From Aliiroseovarius marinus (GTDB lineage Bacteria > Pseudomonadota > Alphaproteobacteria > Rhodobacterales > Rhodobacteraceae): 64,000 nt of DNA. The stretch lies in NCBI RefSeq assembly GCF_004360145.1, contig NZ_ML178713.1:109088-173087 (forward strand), written 5' to 3'. Made by a program: the position numbers and the translations under genes. The notes below the pieces were generated by a model. It searched no databases, was not told the DNA's origin, and saw nothing but the letters and a program-made list of their open reading frames with translations. Shown here piece by piece: positions 36,359 to 45,331 of the stretch; positions within the stretch are counted from its first letter, which is position 1; every line of letters begins with the position of its first letter.

Positions 36359-37687
36359 TCCGGCCTCGGCCTTGCGCAGCACATTCGCCGACAGGACCAT
36401 CGCAACGCCTGCAAAGATCAGCCCGCCTGCCGCTTGGCCGATCAGCACGCCGGGGGCACCCCAATAGGCAGCGCCGATGATGACCAGCGGGATGGTGCCC
36501 AGCGTCTGGCGACCCCAGTTCACCCATGTGGAATAGAACGGGTGGCCCAGATTGTTGAAGCTGGCATTGGTGACGAAGATCACGCCGTTGAAATACCACG
36601 CCAGCGCCAGCGGGCCGCAAAAGAGGAAGACCAGCTCTCGGCTAAGGCCCTCGGCGCTGAACAGATCCGCGATGGCACCGCGCGCCAGATACAGGATGCC
36701 GGTAACGACCAGCACCACGACCAGCACGAACAACAATCCGTCGCGGATCGATCCGCGCACCCGGTCCAGTTTTCCTGCGCCGAAGTTCTGGCCCACGATG
36801 GGGCCGATGGCCCCGGAGAGGGCAAAGATGGTCCCGAAAGCCACGGGGGTCAGGCGGCCGATGATTGCCATGCCCGCGACGGCGTCCTCGCCAAATTCGG
36901 CCATGGATCGCGTAACATAGGCCTGTCCTACCGGGGTGGCGAACTGGGTTAGGATGGCAGGCAGGGCGATGGTGGCGATGGCAGGGAAGTCCACGCGGAA
37001 CTCGGCCCGGGTGGGGCGATCCAATCCGCCGTAGAATTTGAAGATCGGATAGATCGACATGACGGCGACCGTCAGGCGGGCGGCGACGGATGCCAGTGCG
37101 GCGCCGGTCAGGTCCAAGTTGAGGCCGAAGATCAGGATAGGATCGAGGATCGCGTTCACCACGCCCGCGCCGATGGTGGCCATCATGGCGCGGCGGGCGT
37201 CCCCGTGCGCGCGCAAGATCGCGCCGCCGACCATGCCGGCGATCAGGATGGGCAAACTGGGCAGGATGATCCGCAGATAGGACGTGGCAAGGGCCAGCGT
37301 GTCCCCTGACGCGCCCAAAAGGGCGACCAGATTGGGGGTGTAATACCAAACTATGGCCGCGAAAACGGCCCCGATAATCATGCCATAGAACAGTGCAGTG
37401 GCGGCGCGGCGGCGGGCGGTCTGAGGATCACCCTCGCCCAAAGCCCGCGCCACCAGAGCACCGGCTGCGATGGACATGCCGATCCCAAAAGACGAGGTAA
37501 AAAACAGCAGCGCACCGGCGTATCCAACCGCCGCAGCCAACTCGTCCCGGCCCAACATCGAGATGAAGATCATGTCGACCAGATCGACAAGGAAAATCGC
37601 CATCAACCCGATCGATGATGTCAGCGACATCACCGTGATGTGCCGAAGTAGACTGCCCTCTAGAAACTTCGCCTGTGCCTCGGCCAT
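36287..37687 (-). CDS. MATE family efflux transporter
   Basis: This 466-residue protein has about twelve transmembrane helices, as expected for MATE multidrug and toxin extruders. The two halves show the family repeats LVDLVDMIFISMLGRDELAA and AMAEFGEDAVAGMAIIGRLT-like segments (quoted in part), with AIGPIVGQNFGAGKLDRVRG near the middle. Substrates are typically cationic compounds exported by Na+ or H+ antiport; nothing here fixes them. AAGGTGA lies close upstream of the ATG at 37687. The C-terminal tail overlaps the neighbouring cyclotransferase gene and may be an extension. Confidence 0.91.
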   Translation of the reverse strand: MAEAQAKFLEGSLLRHITVMSLTSSIGLMAIFLVDLVDMIFISMLGRDELAAAVGYAGALLFFTSSFGIGMSIAAGALVARALGEGDPQTARRRAATALFYGMIIGAVFAAIVWYYTPNLVALLGASGDTLALATSYLRIILPSLPILIAGMVGGAILRAHGDARRAMMATIGAGVVNAILDPILIFGLNLDLTGAALASVAARLTVAVMSIYPIFKFYGGLDRPTRAEFRVDFPAIATIALPAILTQFATPVGQAYVTRSMAEFGEDAVAGMAIIGRLTPVAFGTIFALSGAIGPIVGQNFGAGKLDRVRGSIRDGLLFVLVVVLVVTGILYLARGAIADLFSAEGLSRELVFLFCGPLALAWYFNGVIFVTNASFNNLGHPFYSTWVNWGRQTLGTIPLVIIGAAYWGAPGVLIGQAAGGLIFAGVAMVLSANVLRKAEAGLCPGTAHPYQRQTRLISLFHNRR

Positions 37688-37789
37688 GATCGTCACCTTA
37701 CCTGTTCGCTACCCGCCAGCATGACGTAGAACGACGGTTAGCGCCAGAGGGCGGGGCGCACAGGGTATGTGCGGGGATGTGGGAGCGGG

Positions 37790-38440
37790 TCAGCTGCGGC
37801 GCAGAAGGACCACGCCGACCCACGCAAACCACAGGATGAAGCCCAATCCGAAGACCATGCCAAAGGCTTCGAGTGGCGGTAGGATGGTCAACAGCCCGCA
37901 GCCTCCGATGACAAAGCCAAATGCGTTCAGCAGGCGCGGCAGGATGCCCGAGCTCCACGCCGCCAGCCCGACAGCGATGACCCAGACGGATCCTGCAATC
38001 TCGTTTCCGCCGCCAAGGCCGTTCTCGATCGTGGTGACCATGTGCCAAAGCTGGGCGGCTTGTTCGGGCGATCCTGTGTGCGATAAGGTTTCGGCCAGGC
38101 CAACATTCGCGATCATGCCTGCGCCCATGACCAAAGTGGCCCAGATCAGGCCAAAGCCAAGTGACAGGTCAGACAGGACCGGCGCATGCGGGCGCAACAG
38201 CGCACGCAGGGCGATGACCAGCGCGGCCAGCGCCACCGCGTTCACCACGTAGATGACGAGATACCAGACCGACAGCGTTGCCTGTTGGGCGCTTAAAAAG
38301 GCGAGCAAATCTTGCGGCGTGGGCGCGGACGAGCCAAAGCCTGCAGGCTCTAGCACCGTGACCATGATCACGATGCCGAAAAGATATGTGGCGGCGCAGA
38401 CAAGCCCGCCAATTGCGCCAGTGGTGCGGTATCCGGCCAT
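37790..38440 (-). CDS. DUF4386 family integral membrane protein
   Basis: This 216-residue protein has six probable transmembrane helices (for example LVCAATYLFGIVIMVTVL, VWYLVIYVVNAVALAALVIA, LIWATLVMGAGMIANVGLAE and GLGFILWFAWVGVVLL). Short loops and an N-terminal YRTTGAIGG resemble DUF4386 proteins, whose function is unknown. The start at 38440 is chosen because an eight-residue extension looks non-coding. It lies between gltX and the MATE gene on the same strand. Confidence 0.78.
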   Translation of the reverse strand: MAGYRTTGAIGGLVCAATYLFGIVIMVTVLEPAGFGSSAPTPQDLLAFLSAQQATLSVWYLVIYVVNAVALAALVIALRALLRPHAPVLSDLSLGFGLIWATLVMGAGMIANVGLAETLSHTGSPEQAAQLWHMVTTIENGLGGGNEIAGSVWVIAVGLAAWSSGILPRLLNAFGFVIGGCGLLTILPPLEAFGMVFGLGFILWFAWVGVVLLRRS

Positions 38441-38476
38441 GATGTGCTCCCTCGGGGTTTGCAACCTGAGGTGAAG

Positions 38477-39802
38477 TTAGCCTTTGGCGCGCACCACTTG
38501 CAACAGCGGCATCAGCGATGACATGTCCGGGCCGCGCTCCATGCCGGTGACGGCTTTGCGCAGCGGCATGAACAGGCCTTTGCCTTTGCGGCCGGTGGCC
38601 TCTTTCACGGCCGAAGTCCAGTTCGACCAGCTGTCAGCGTCATAAGGCGCATCGGGCAGAAGGGTCATGGCTTCGGCGATGAACTCCTTGTCCTCGTCGT
38701 CAATAAGTGGCTCGGCGCCGTCGCGGCAGAGGATCCACCAGCCTTCCAGATCGCCCAACGTGGTGATGTTTTCGCGGGCGACGGACCAGAAGGCCTCGGC
38801 CATGTCGGCGGGAACACCAATTGCGTCCAGCTTGTCGGCCACTGCGTCAACGGGCAGGGCCGCAAGATAACGGGCGGTCAGCGGGAACAGGTCCTGCACG
38901 TCGAACTTGGTGGGCGCTGCGCCGAAGGTCGACAGGTCGAAGCCCTCTATGATCTCGTCCAGCGAGCTGCGCAGCTCGACCGGTTGCGACGATCCCAGAC
39001 GGGCCAGCAGGCTCAGCAGCGCCATCGGCTGGACGCCCTGTTCGCGCAGGTCGCGGATTGCCAGCGTGCCAAGACGCTTGGACAGCGCCTCGCCCTGCGG
39101 GCCGGTCAGAAGCGAGTGGTGGGCAAAGCTGGGCACTGCGCCGCCAAGGGCCTGAATGATCTGGATCTGCGTGCCGGTGTTGGTCACGTGGTCCGAGCCG
39201 CGCACGACGTCGGTGATGCCAAAGTCGATGTCGTCACAGACGGATGCCAGCGTATACAGGAACTGCCCGTCACCCCGGATCAGCACCGGGTCCGACACGG
39301 ATGCTGCATCGATCGACATGTCGCCCAGAATGCCGTCGGTCCAGTTGATCCGTTCGTGATCCAGTTTGAAACGCCAATGGCCCTGACCGCGTTCGGCGCG
39401 CAGGGTGGCTTTCTCGTCATCCGACAAGGCCAGCGCCGAGCGGTCATAGACCGGCGGCTTGCCCATGTTCAGCTGCTTCTTGCGCTTCAGGTCCAGTTCG
39501 GTCGGGGTCTCGAAACACTCATAGAAACGGCCCATGTCACGCAGTTCCTGCGCTGCGGCCTCGTAGCGGTCCAGACGGTCCGACTGTTTTTCAACGCGGT
39601 CCCAGGTCAGGCCCAGCCATTCCAGATCTTCCATGATCGCGTCTGCATATTCCTGCTTCGAGCGTTCCGGGTCCGTGTCATCCAAACGCAGGATGAACTG
39701 GCCACCCGATTTGGCAGCGATCAGATAGTTGAACAGCGCGGTGCGCAGGTTGCCCACGTGGATATAGCCGGTGGGCGAGGGGGCGAAACGGGTGGTGGTC
39801 AT
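38477..39802 (-). CDS. gltX: Glutamyl-tRNA synthetase
   Basis: This class I aminoacyl-tRNA synthetase of 441 residues charges tRNA with glutamate. It has the HIGH-type motif RFAPSPTGYIHVGNLRTALF near the N-terminus and the KMSKS-type motif GEALSKRLGTLAIRDL. LRLDDTDPERSKQEY and DVVRGSDHVTNTGTQIQIIQ are the expected blocks. The first KMSKS lysine reads alanine here (ALSKR), a form seen in the second GluRS of many alphaproteobacteria; that subfamily assignment is inference. The C-terminal anticodon-binding region is present. Confidence 0.94.
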   Translation of the reverse strand: MTTTRFAPSPTGYIHVGNLRTALFNYLIAAKSGGQFILRLDDTDPERSKQEYADAIMEDLEWLGLTWDRVEKQSDRLDRYEAAAQELRDMGRFYECFETPTELDLKRKKQLNMGKPPVYDRSALALSDDEKATLRAERGQGHWRFKLDHERINWTDGILGDMSIDAASVSDPVLIRGDGQFLYTLASVCDDIDFGITDVVRGSDHVTNTGTQIQIIQALGGAVPSFAHHSLLTGPQGEALSKRLGTLAIRDLREQGVQPMALLSLLARLGSSQPVELRSSLDEIIEGFDLSTFGAAPTKFDVQDLFPLTARYLAALPVDAVADKLDAIGVPADMAEAFWSVARENITTLGDLEGWWILCRDGAEPLIDDEDKEFIAEAMTLLPDAPYDADSWSNWTSAVKEATGRKGKGLFMPLRKAVTGMERGPDMSSLMPLLQVVRAKG

Positions 39803-39862
39803 GGGTTGATCTCCTTGGCGGTCCCTCTTTCATATTGGCCCGGATTTGTCCATAATATTCCC

Positions 39863-40258
39863 ATGGAAACGTCTGCCCCAAGTTTGGCGCAGATCGAGCA
39901 ACTGGCGCTAGAAGCGCGTGCCCATCTGCCCGACCCCTTTGCCGAGCCCGCCTTGGATGTTGGTATTCAAGTGGCCGAGATGCCGGATGCCAGTATTTTG
40001 GCAGACAATGATATCGGTGATCCCTACACGCTGACCGGGCTATATGTCGGCATCCCCATGACCGAGAAATCCGTCAGCGATCAGCCGCTTGCGATGGATG
40101 CGATCTGGCTGTTTCGCCGCGCGATATTGAACGAACTGGCGATCCGCCACGATGTCACCTTGGCCGAGCTGGTGAATCATATCGTCGTGCATGAATTCGC
40201 GCACCATTTTGGCTGGTCGGATGAAGACATCGCCATGATCGACCAGTGGTGGGAATAG
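39863..40258 (+). CDS. Small metallopeptidase family protein (DUF1025/zincin_1)
   Basis: This 131-residue protein has the zinc motif HIVVHEFAHHFGWSDEDI near its C-terminus (HEFAHH, an HExxH). That matches the minimal zincin family related to archaemetzincin-like proteins. The N-terminal part (DVGIQVAEMPDASILADND) is typical, and the family block with LTGLYVGIPM follows. No substrate is known. It is divergent from gltX, with the start at 39863 sixty bases away. Confidence 0.84.
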   Translation: METSAPSLAQIEQLALEARAHLPDPFAEPALDVGIQVAEMPDASILADNDIGDPYTLTGLYVGIPMTEKSVSDQPLAMDAIWLFRRAILNELAIRHDVTLAELVNHIVVHEFAHHFGWSDEDIAMIDQWWE

Positions 40259-40263
40259 CGCGC

Positions 40264-40692
40264 TTAGGTCGGCTGAACCGGCCATATCTGGTTTAGGTCT
40301 GCCAAACCCGCACGGATCAGCTCGGCCAGCACGTCCAGATCAATATCCGCCAGTTTGTTCACATAAAGGCAGGATTTGCCCATCTTGTGCTTGCCCAGAC
40401 GCGCCAGAATGTCCCCGAAATCCGCATAGCCCGGCATGATATAGATCGAGTGGCGCGTCTTGCGGGGTGAAAATCCGGTGGCCAGAAAATCGCCCTGCCG
40501 CCCGCTGTCATAGACATAGTGGTACTGCCCATAGCCAATGATCGACGGCCCCCACATAATGGGTTGAAACCCGGTCACCTCGCGAAACAGGCGGTCAAGC
40601 ACCTGCGCGTCGTCGCGTTTCGCGGCGGGTTCGACGGCGGTGATGAAGGACTGCACGCTTTGATCCGTGGGGACAGTTTTGTTCTGGGACAT
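40264..40692 (-). CDS. DUF1801 (YdhG-like) protein
   Basis: This 142-residue cytoplasmic protein has the DUF1801 pattern. SVQSFITAVEPAAKRDDA opens the domain, and ITMWG-like GFQPIMWGPSIIGYGQYHYVY is its best conserved block (quoted in part). FDILARLGKHKMGKSCLYV follows near the C-terminus. The fold resembles frataxin/YdhG proteins; no biochemical function is known. The start at 40692 is preferred over one 22 codons upstream. Confidence 0.82.
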   Translation of the reverse strand: MSQNKTVPTDQSVQSFITAVEPAAKRDDAQVLDRLFREVTGFQPIMWGPSIIGYGQYHYVYDSGRQGDFLATGFSPRKTRHSIYIMPGYADFGDILARLGKHKMGKSCLYVNKLADIDLDVLAELIRAGLADLNQIWPVQPT

Positions 40693-40782
40693 GGCTTTCA
40701 CAATCCGGTGACGAGTGATCCAAGAGGGCGAGATTAGAGTATACTTCCCGATAACCAAACCAACAAATTAAGGGAGATACTG

Positions 40783-41715
40783 ATGTCTGAGTTTCCAATT
40801 CCCAAGCTGTCCCGCCGCCACTTTATGGCGCTCGGCGCGGCGGCCCCGACCCTTGGGCTGGCATCGCAGGCAAGGGCGATGGCACCGCAACTGGGCGCGC
40901 AAACCATTGACGCCCGCCGCTTCAAACTTGGTGCATTCGAGGTGACGACGCTGCTGGCGGGCGCGCGCACGGTGCCGGATCCGCAGACGATTTTTGGTAT
41001 GAATGTCGGTGCGGATGAGTTCGCTCAAGCCAGCGCCAGCGCCAACATTCCCACGGATGCCGCGCAGTTTTTCTTTACGCCCACATTGGTGAATACCGGC
41101 GTTGATCTGGTGCTGTTTGACACCGGCTTGAACCCCGAGGGGATCCGCGCAGCGGTGACGGCGGCGGGCTACACCCCCGAGGATGTCGATATCGTTGTCA
41201 TCACCCACATGCACGGCGATCACATCGGCGGGTTGATGGGCGATGCAGGCGCCACCTTCCCGAATGCGCGCTATGTTACCGGCGCGGTCGAGTTCGATCA
41301 CTGGGCCAAAGCGGGCAATGAGCGGTTCGATGCCAAGGTTGCCCCGCTGGCCGAACAGATGACGATGCTGAACCCCGGCGACGCAGTTCTGTCGGGGATC
41401 GAGGCCGTCGAGGCCTTTGGCCATACGCCCGGTCACATGGCATTCCGCTTGGACAGCGACGGACAGTCGCTGCTGATCGCAGCAGATTTCGCCAACCACT
41501 ATGTCTGGTCGCTGGGCTATCCCGAGTGGGAAGTGAAGTTCGATATGGACAAATCAGCCGCCGCCGCGACACGCAAATCGCTTTTGGGCATGTTGGCGGC
41601 CGAGAAGATGCCTTTCATCGGCTACCACATGCCGTTCCCGGCCGTCGGCTATGTCGAAGCCCGTGATGCGGGTTTTCAATACGTGCCGCACAGCTATCAG
41701 CTGTTGATGGGATAA
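40783..41715 (+). CDS. Tat-exported MBL-fold metallohydrolase
   Basis: This 310-residue protein has a twin-arginine-like signal (LSRRHFMALGAAAPTLGLA) and then a metallo-beta-lactamase domain. The zinc motif is VVITHMHGDHIGGLMGDAG (HxHxDH), followed by EAFGHTPGHMAF and LLIAADFANHYVW. The final histidine lies in FIGYHMPFPAVG. The fold covers lactonases, hydrolases and others, so the substrate is unknown. AAGGGAG precedes the ATG. It converges with nadE. Confidence 0.88.
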   Translation: MSEFPIPKLSRRHFMALGAAAPTLGLASQARAMAPQLGAQTIDARRFKLGAFEVTTLLAGARTVPDPQTIFGMNVGADEFAQASASANIPTDAAQFFFTPTLVNTGVDLVLFDTGLNPEGIRAAVTAAGYTPEDVDIVVITHMHGDHIGGLMGDAGATFPNARYVTGAVEFDHWAKAGNERFDAKVAPLAEQMTMLNPGDAVLSGIEAVEAFGHTPGHMAFRLDSDGQSLLIAADFANHYVWSLGYPEWEVKFDMDKSAAAATRKSLLGMLAAEKMPFIGYHMPFPAVGYVEARDAGFQYVPHSYQLLMG

Positions 41716-41734
41716 AAGTTGCAGGCGGGGTGGG

Positions 41735-43396
41735 TTATGTACCGTCCCGCCAGCGGTTCACGATCGGATAGCGGCGATCCAGCCAGAAGCTGCGCTTGGT
41801 CAAACGGGTGCCCGGCGCGGACTGGAAGCGTTTGTATTCGCTGATGTAAATCAGGTGCTCGACCTTTTTGACGGTCGCCTTGTCAAAGCCTTCTGCAACC
41901 AGCTCGGCTACGGATTTCTCGTCGTCAATAATCCCCTCAAGGATCGCGTCCAGCACGTCATAGGGCGGCAGGCTGTCTTCGTCCTTCTGGTCCGGGCGCA
42001 GCTCGGCAGAGGGCGGCTTGTCGATGATCGAGACCGGGATGACCTCGCCTTCGGGGCCTTTCATCCAGTCGCGGTGATTGGCGTTGCGCCAGCGGCATTG
42101 CTCGAACACGCGCGTCTTATAGAGGTCCTTGATCGGGTTATAGCCACCCGACATGTCGCCATAGATCGTGGCATAGCCCACCGCGACCTCGGATTTGTTG
42201 CCGGTGGTCAGAAGCATCGCGCCGGACTTGTTGGACAGCGCCATCAAAAGCAGCCCACGCAGGCGGGACTGGATGTTTTCTTCGGTGATGTCGGGTTCCA
42301 AGCCTTCAAAAAACGGGGCGAGCGTATTGGTGATCGCGTCGCGGCCTTCCTTGATCGGCACGAAGTCATAAGTGCAGCCAAGGCGGTTTGCGATGTCTTT
42401 GGCGTCGTCCAGCGACCCTTGCGAGGTGTATTCGGACGGCAGCATCACGCAGCGCACGTTTTCCGGGCCAAGCGCATCGGCGGCGATGGTGGCAACGATC
42501 GCACTGTCGATCCCGCCGGACAGGCCCAGCAGCACCTTTTTGAACCCGGTCTTGCCCATATAGTCGCGCAGGCTTTCGACCATCGCGCGGTAGTCTTGCT
42601 CCCACTCGTCGCCATGGGTGGCGATGGGGCCGGGCGTGATGCGCCAGCCATCGTCCGTGCGGGTCAGGTCGATGTGCTGAATCTCCTCGTCAAAGGCGCT
42701 CATTTTCAGGGCCATTTCGCCGCCGGGGTTCAGCGCGAAGGTACCGCCGTCGAACACTTGATCATCCTGCCCGCCAACCATGTTCAGATAGACCAGCGGC
42801 AGACCCGTTTCGACCACGCGGCCCACCATGTGGTTCAGGCGCACGTCGAACTTGTTGCGGTAATAGGGCGAGCCGTTGGGGATCAGCAGAAACTCGGCAC
42901 CGCTTTCAGCGAGCGTTTCGCAGACGTCCTCGGCATGCCATGCGTCTTCACAGATCGGGGTGCCGATGCGGATCGGACCCATGGAATACGGACCTTGCGG
43001 GTCGGCCGAGGTAAAGTGACGTTCCTCGTCAAAGACAGTCTCGTTCGGCAGGCGCTGCTTCAGGATCCGCGTGGCGATCTTGCCGCCTTTCAGGATGTAA
43101 TAGGCGTTATAGAGGTCTTTGCCATCGTGATACGGCGCACCAATGCCCATCGCGGGACCGTCCGCGCAGTCTTTCGCCAGCGCCTCGACCGCGTCCATCG
43201 CGTCGCGGAAGAACTGCGGGCGCATCACCAAGTCCTGCGTCTGATAGCCGGTCACGAAAGCCTCGGGCAGGGCCAGCATATCGCTGCCAGCCTCTTTTGC
43301 CGCATGCCATGCCTCGCGGGCCTTGTCGCAATTGCCAGAGATGGCGCCCACGGTCGGGTTCAGTTGTGCCAGTGTCAGGCGGAAATTGTCACTCAT
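41735..43396 (-). CDS. nadE: Glutamine-dependent NAD+ synthetase
   Basis: NadE converts nicotinic acid adenine dinucleotide to NAD using glutamine ammonia. The 553-residue protein has an N-terminal nitrilase domain with the catalytic triad Glu in LALPEAFVTGYQTQD, Lys in ILKQRLPNETVF and Cys in TPICEDAWHAED. Its C-terminal synthetase domain has the PP-loop LLGLSGGIDSAIVATIAADA and YNPIKDLYKTRVFEQCRWRN. The start at 43396 matches the nitrilase N-terminus (MSDNFRLTLAQLNPTVGAIS). The frame stays open another 315 codons upstream, but only antisense to the MORN gene. Confidence 0.96.
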   Translation of the reverse strand: MSDNFRLTLAQLNPTVGAISGNCDKAREAWHAAKEAGSDMLALPEAFVTGYQTQDLVMRPQFFRDAMDAVEALAKDCADGPAMGIGAPYHDGKDLYNAYYILKGGKIATRILKQRLPNETVFDEERHFTSADPQGPYSMGPIRIGTPICEDAWHAEDVCETLAESGAEFLLIPNGSPYYRNKFDVRLNHMVGRVVETGLPLVYLNMVGGQDDQVFDGGTFALNPGGEMALKMSAFDEEIQHIDLTRTDDGWRITPGPIATHGDEWEQDYRAMVESLRDYMGKTGFKKVLLGLSGGIDSAIVATIAADALGPENVRCVMLPSEYTSQGSLDDAKDIANRLGCTYDFVPIKEGRDAITNTLAPFFEGLEPDITEENIQSRLRGLLLMALSNKSGAMLLTTGNKSEVAVGYATIYGDMSGGYNPIKDLYKTRVFEQCRWRNANHRDWMKGPEGEVIPVSIIDKPPSAELRPDQKDEDSLPPYDVLDAILEGIIDDEKSVAELVAEGFDKATVKKVEHLIYISEYKRFQSAPGTRLTKRSFWLDRRYPIVNRWRDGT

Positions 43397-43579
43397 CGCG
43401 CTTGTCCTTCTTCCCGGCAATGCGGGGGGATGGTTCGGCACAGATGTAGCAGGTTTGCCCGCAGGATAAAGGGGTGGTGCGGGAAAAGCGTTGTCTACGC
43501 TTTTTGGACGGCATAGTCTGTGCCCGAATGGGCTTCGGCCGTCCAAGAATAAGTCAAAGAAATTGAACGAGGTTTCGAG

Positions 43580-45070
43580 ATGCAAAGCCCCCTGATCGGA
43601 TTTCGCAGCATGGTCGCTTTGGCGCTTGTGTTGCCCACGGTGGCTTTGGCGCAGGTCGATACCAAGCAATACGAAGACGGATCGGTCTACGAGGGGACGT
43701 TCAAGGACGGGCTGCAGCACGGGATGGGCACGCTGACCCTGCCGTCGGGCTATGAGTATACCGGCGAGTTCATTGAGGGCGAGATCGTCGGTCAGGGCGT
43801 TGCGCGCTTCCCCAATGGGTCGCTTTATGAAGGCAGCTTTGCCAAGGGTAAGCCGGAAGGCTTTGGCAAGATCACCTTTGCCGATGGCGCCAGCTTTGAA
43901 GGCGACTGGGTGGACGGCAAGATCAATGGCTCTGGCATGGCGCTGTATGCCAACGGCCTGCAGTACGAAGGTGGATTTCGCAACGCAATGCATCACGGTC
44001 AAGGGAGGCTGCAAAGCCCGTCCGGCTATGTCTATGAGGGCGATTGGGTTGCGGGTGTAAAGGAGGGTCGGGGCAAATCGACCTATCCGGACGGCTCGGT
44101 CTACGAAGGCGGTATGCGCGGCGGAGAACGCGACGGTGCGGGCAAGCTGACCCAGCCCGATGGCATGATGTACGAGGGCAACTGGACACAAGGCCAAATG
44201 GACGGTGACGGCGTGCTGACGCAGGCCAATGGCGATGTCTATTCGGGCCAGTTTCAGGCCGGGTCTCGTCAAGGGGCCGGGACGGTCGACTATGCCAACG
44301 GGGATCGCTACGAGGGCGGTTTTGACGCTGACCAGCGCCACGGACAGGGCGTTTTCGTCGGCACCGACGGCTATCGCTATGAAGGCGGCTGGGTTGCTGG
44401 CGTGATCGAGGGGGATGGGAACGTGACCTATCCCGACGGGTCCGTCTACAAAGGCCAGTTCCGCGCAGGTCTGCCCGATGGTGTGGGCATGATCACCTAT
44501 CCCGATGGCGGCAGCTTTGAGGGTGACTGGAAAGGCGGCGTGATTGAAGGCAACGGCGTGGCGCTGCTTGCCGATGGTGCGCGCTATGAAGGGGCGTTCA
44601 AGGATGCGCTGTTCGACGGCGAAGGCACGTTAGAGACCGCCGATGGTGCCAGCTATACCGGTGGTTGGCAGGCAGGCAAGTTCCACGGGCAAGGTGTTTC
44701 GAAACTGGCGGATGGGTCAGTTTACGAGGGCGGGTTCGTGAATGGCGCACGCGAAGGGCGCGGCGTCTACACCACGGCAGATGGATTCAGCTATGACGGC
44801 GATTGGGCCGCGGGTGTGTTCGACGGGCAGGGTGTTGCGATCTATCCCGGCGGTGACCGCTATGAAGGTGGCTTTAAGGGTGGCAAACGGCACGGGCAAG
44901 GCGTGGTCACGCGCGCTGATGGCAGCCAAGAGGAAGGCGTCTGGGAAGACGGCCTGATCGCAGGTGCAATCGAGACGGCTCCGGCCCCTGCATTGGACAG
45001 CGACGCGGCGGCGGCTGCGGCAGAAGCGGCGGGCGCGGCTTCGACCGCGGGGGCGACTGATAGCGAATAA
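43580..45070 (+). CDS. Exported MORN-repeat protein
   Basis: The 496-residue protein has a signal peptide (about 25 residues, ending in TVALAQ) and then about nineteen tandem 23-residue MORN repeats of the form YEGxFxxGxxxGxGxxxxxDG. They run to about residue 465, and the Ala-rich tail is DSDAAAAAAEAAGAAST. MORN repeats form an elongated beta-sheet and bind lipids or proteins in other systems; this exported one has no known partner. The C-terminus has no anchor. The first repeat begins KQYEDGSVYEGTFKDGLQHG. It is divergent from nadE and ends in a hairpin. Confidence 0.88.
   Translation: MQSPLIGFRSMVALALVLPTVALAQVDTKQYEDGSVYEGTFKDGLQHGMGTLTLPSGYEYTGEFIEGEIVGQGVARFPNGSLYEGSFAKGKPEGFGKITFADGASFEGDWVDGKINGSGMALYANGLQYEGGFRNAMHHGQGRLQSPSGYVYEGDWVAGVKEGRGKSTYPDGSVYEGGMRGGERDGAGKLTQPDGMMYEGNWTQGQMDGDGVLTQANGDVYSGQFQAGSRQGAGTVDYANGDRYEGGFDADQRHGQGVFVGTDGYRYEGGWVAGVIEGDGNVTYPDGSVYKGQFRAGLPDGVGMITYPDGGSFEGDWKGGVIEGNGVALLADGARYEGAFKDALFDGEGTLETADGASYTGGWQAGKFHGQGVSKLADGSVYEGGFVNGAREGRGVYTTADGFSYDGDWAAGVFDGQGVAIYPGGDRYEGGFKGGKRHGQGVVTRADGSQEEGVWEDGLIAGAIETAPAPALDSDAAAAAAEAAGAASTAGATDSE
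43652..44980 (+). repeat. Tandem 69-base coding repeats of the MORN protein
   Basis: Nineteen 69-base units encode the 23-residue MORN repeats. The units are diverged in DNA but keep the YEGxF and DG codon positions, so the array is old rather than a recent tandem expansion. Boundaries are approximate because the first and last repeats are degenerate. Confidence 0.8.
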
Positions 45071-45103
45071 CACCCGCCAGATTGGCCCCCGTCGGGTGAT
45101 TTT
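45071..45103 (+). terminator. Terminator-like hairpin after the MORN gene
   Basis: CACCCG at 45071-45076 pairs with CGGGTG at 45093-45098, followed by ATTTT. It begins directly after the TAA stop. The six-base-pair stem with a 16-base loop is modest, so it may be only a weak terminator before the leuA leader. Confidence 0.55.
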
Positions 45104-45152
45104 CCCGAAAAAAGGACTTTAACTCGACGGAAACCGACGTATATTTGCGCCC

Positions 45153-45221
45153 ATGACCACGCAGACCCATATCGCTTTCCGCCCCGCACTGGGCCTTCTG
45201 CTACTGCTTAGCCGCCTCTGA
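45153..45221 (+). CDS. Leucine-rich leuA leader peptide
   Basis: The ATG at 45153 opens a 22-codon reading frame ending in TGA at 45219-45221, 111 bases before leuA. Its second half is ALGLLLLLSRL: seven leucine codons of which five are consecutive, including a rare CTA. This is the hallmark of ribosome-mediated attenuation of leucine biosynthesis genes. TATATT at 45140-45145 could be a -10 element, which would make the leader message nearly leaderless. Expression is inferred, not shown. Confidence 0.78.
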   Translation: MTTQTHIAFRPALGLLLLLSRL

Positions 45222-45300
45222 GCGTGCCGTTTTGGCGCGACCGCTCAGGGGTACCGCCGACCGCGCCACGAACCGGCCCGAACCTTGTGGGCCACTAAGG
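45215..45300 (+). promoter_or_regulatory. Candidate leuA attenuator hairpins
   Basis: CCTCTGAGCG at 45215-45224 pairs with CGCTCAGGGG at 45242-45251 (ten base pairs with one G-U), and this hairpin contains the leader stop codon. TGGCGCG at 45233-45239, in its loop, can pair instead with CGCGCCA at 45262-45268. A later hairpin, CCTTGTG at 45283-45289 with CAC(T)AAGG at 45293-45300, lies before leuA. These competing structures fit attenuation; no T-rich terminator tail is obvious, so the mechanism is uncertain. Confidence 0.55.
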
Positions 45301-45331
45301 CTAAGAACTTCTATCTAAAGAGACCAAGATA

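Noticed and set aside
38477..39802. Loss of the first lysine of the KMSKS motif as a sign that gltX is inactive
   Set aside because: ALSKR-type motifs are normal in a GluRS subgroup of alphaproteobacteria and the rest of the enzyme is intact.
41855..43516. 553-codon plus-strand frame opposite nadE
   Set aside because: NadE on the minus strand has intact nitrilase and PP-loop motifs; the antisense frame is a composition effect.
43397..44341. N-terminal extension of nadE by 315 codons
   Set aside because: The extension is antisense to the MORN gene and has no nitrilase or other similarity.
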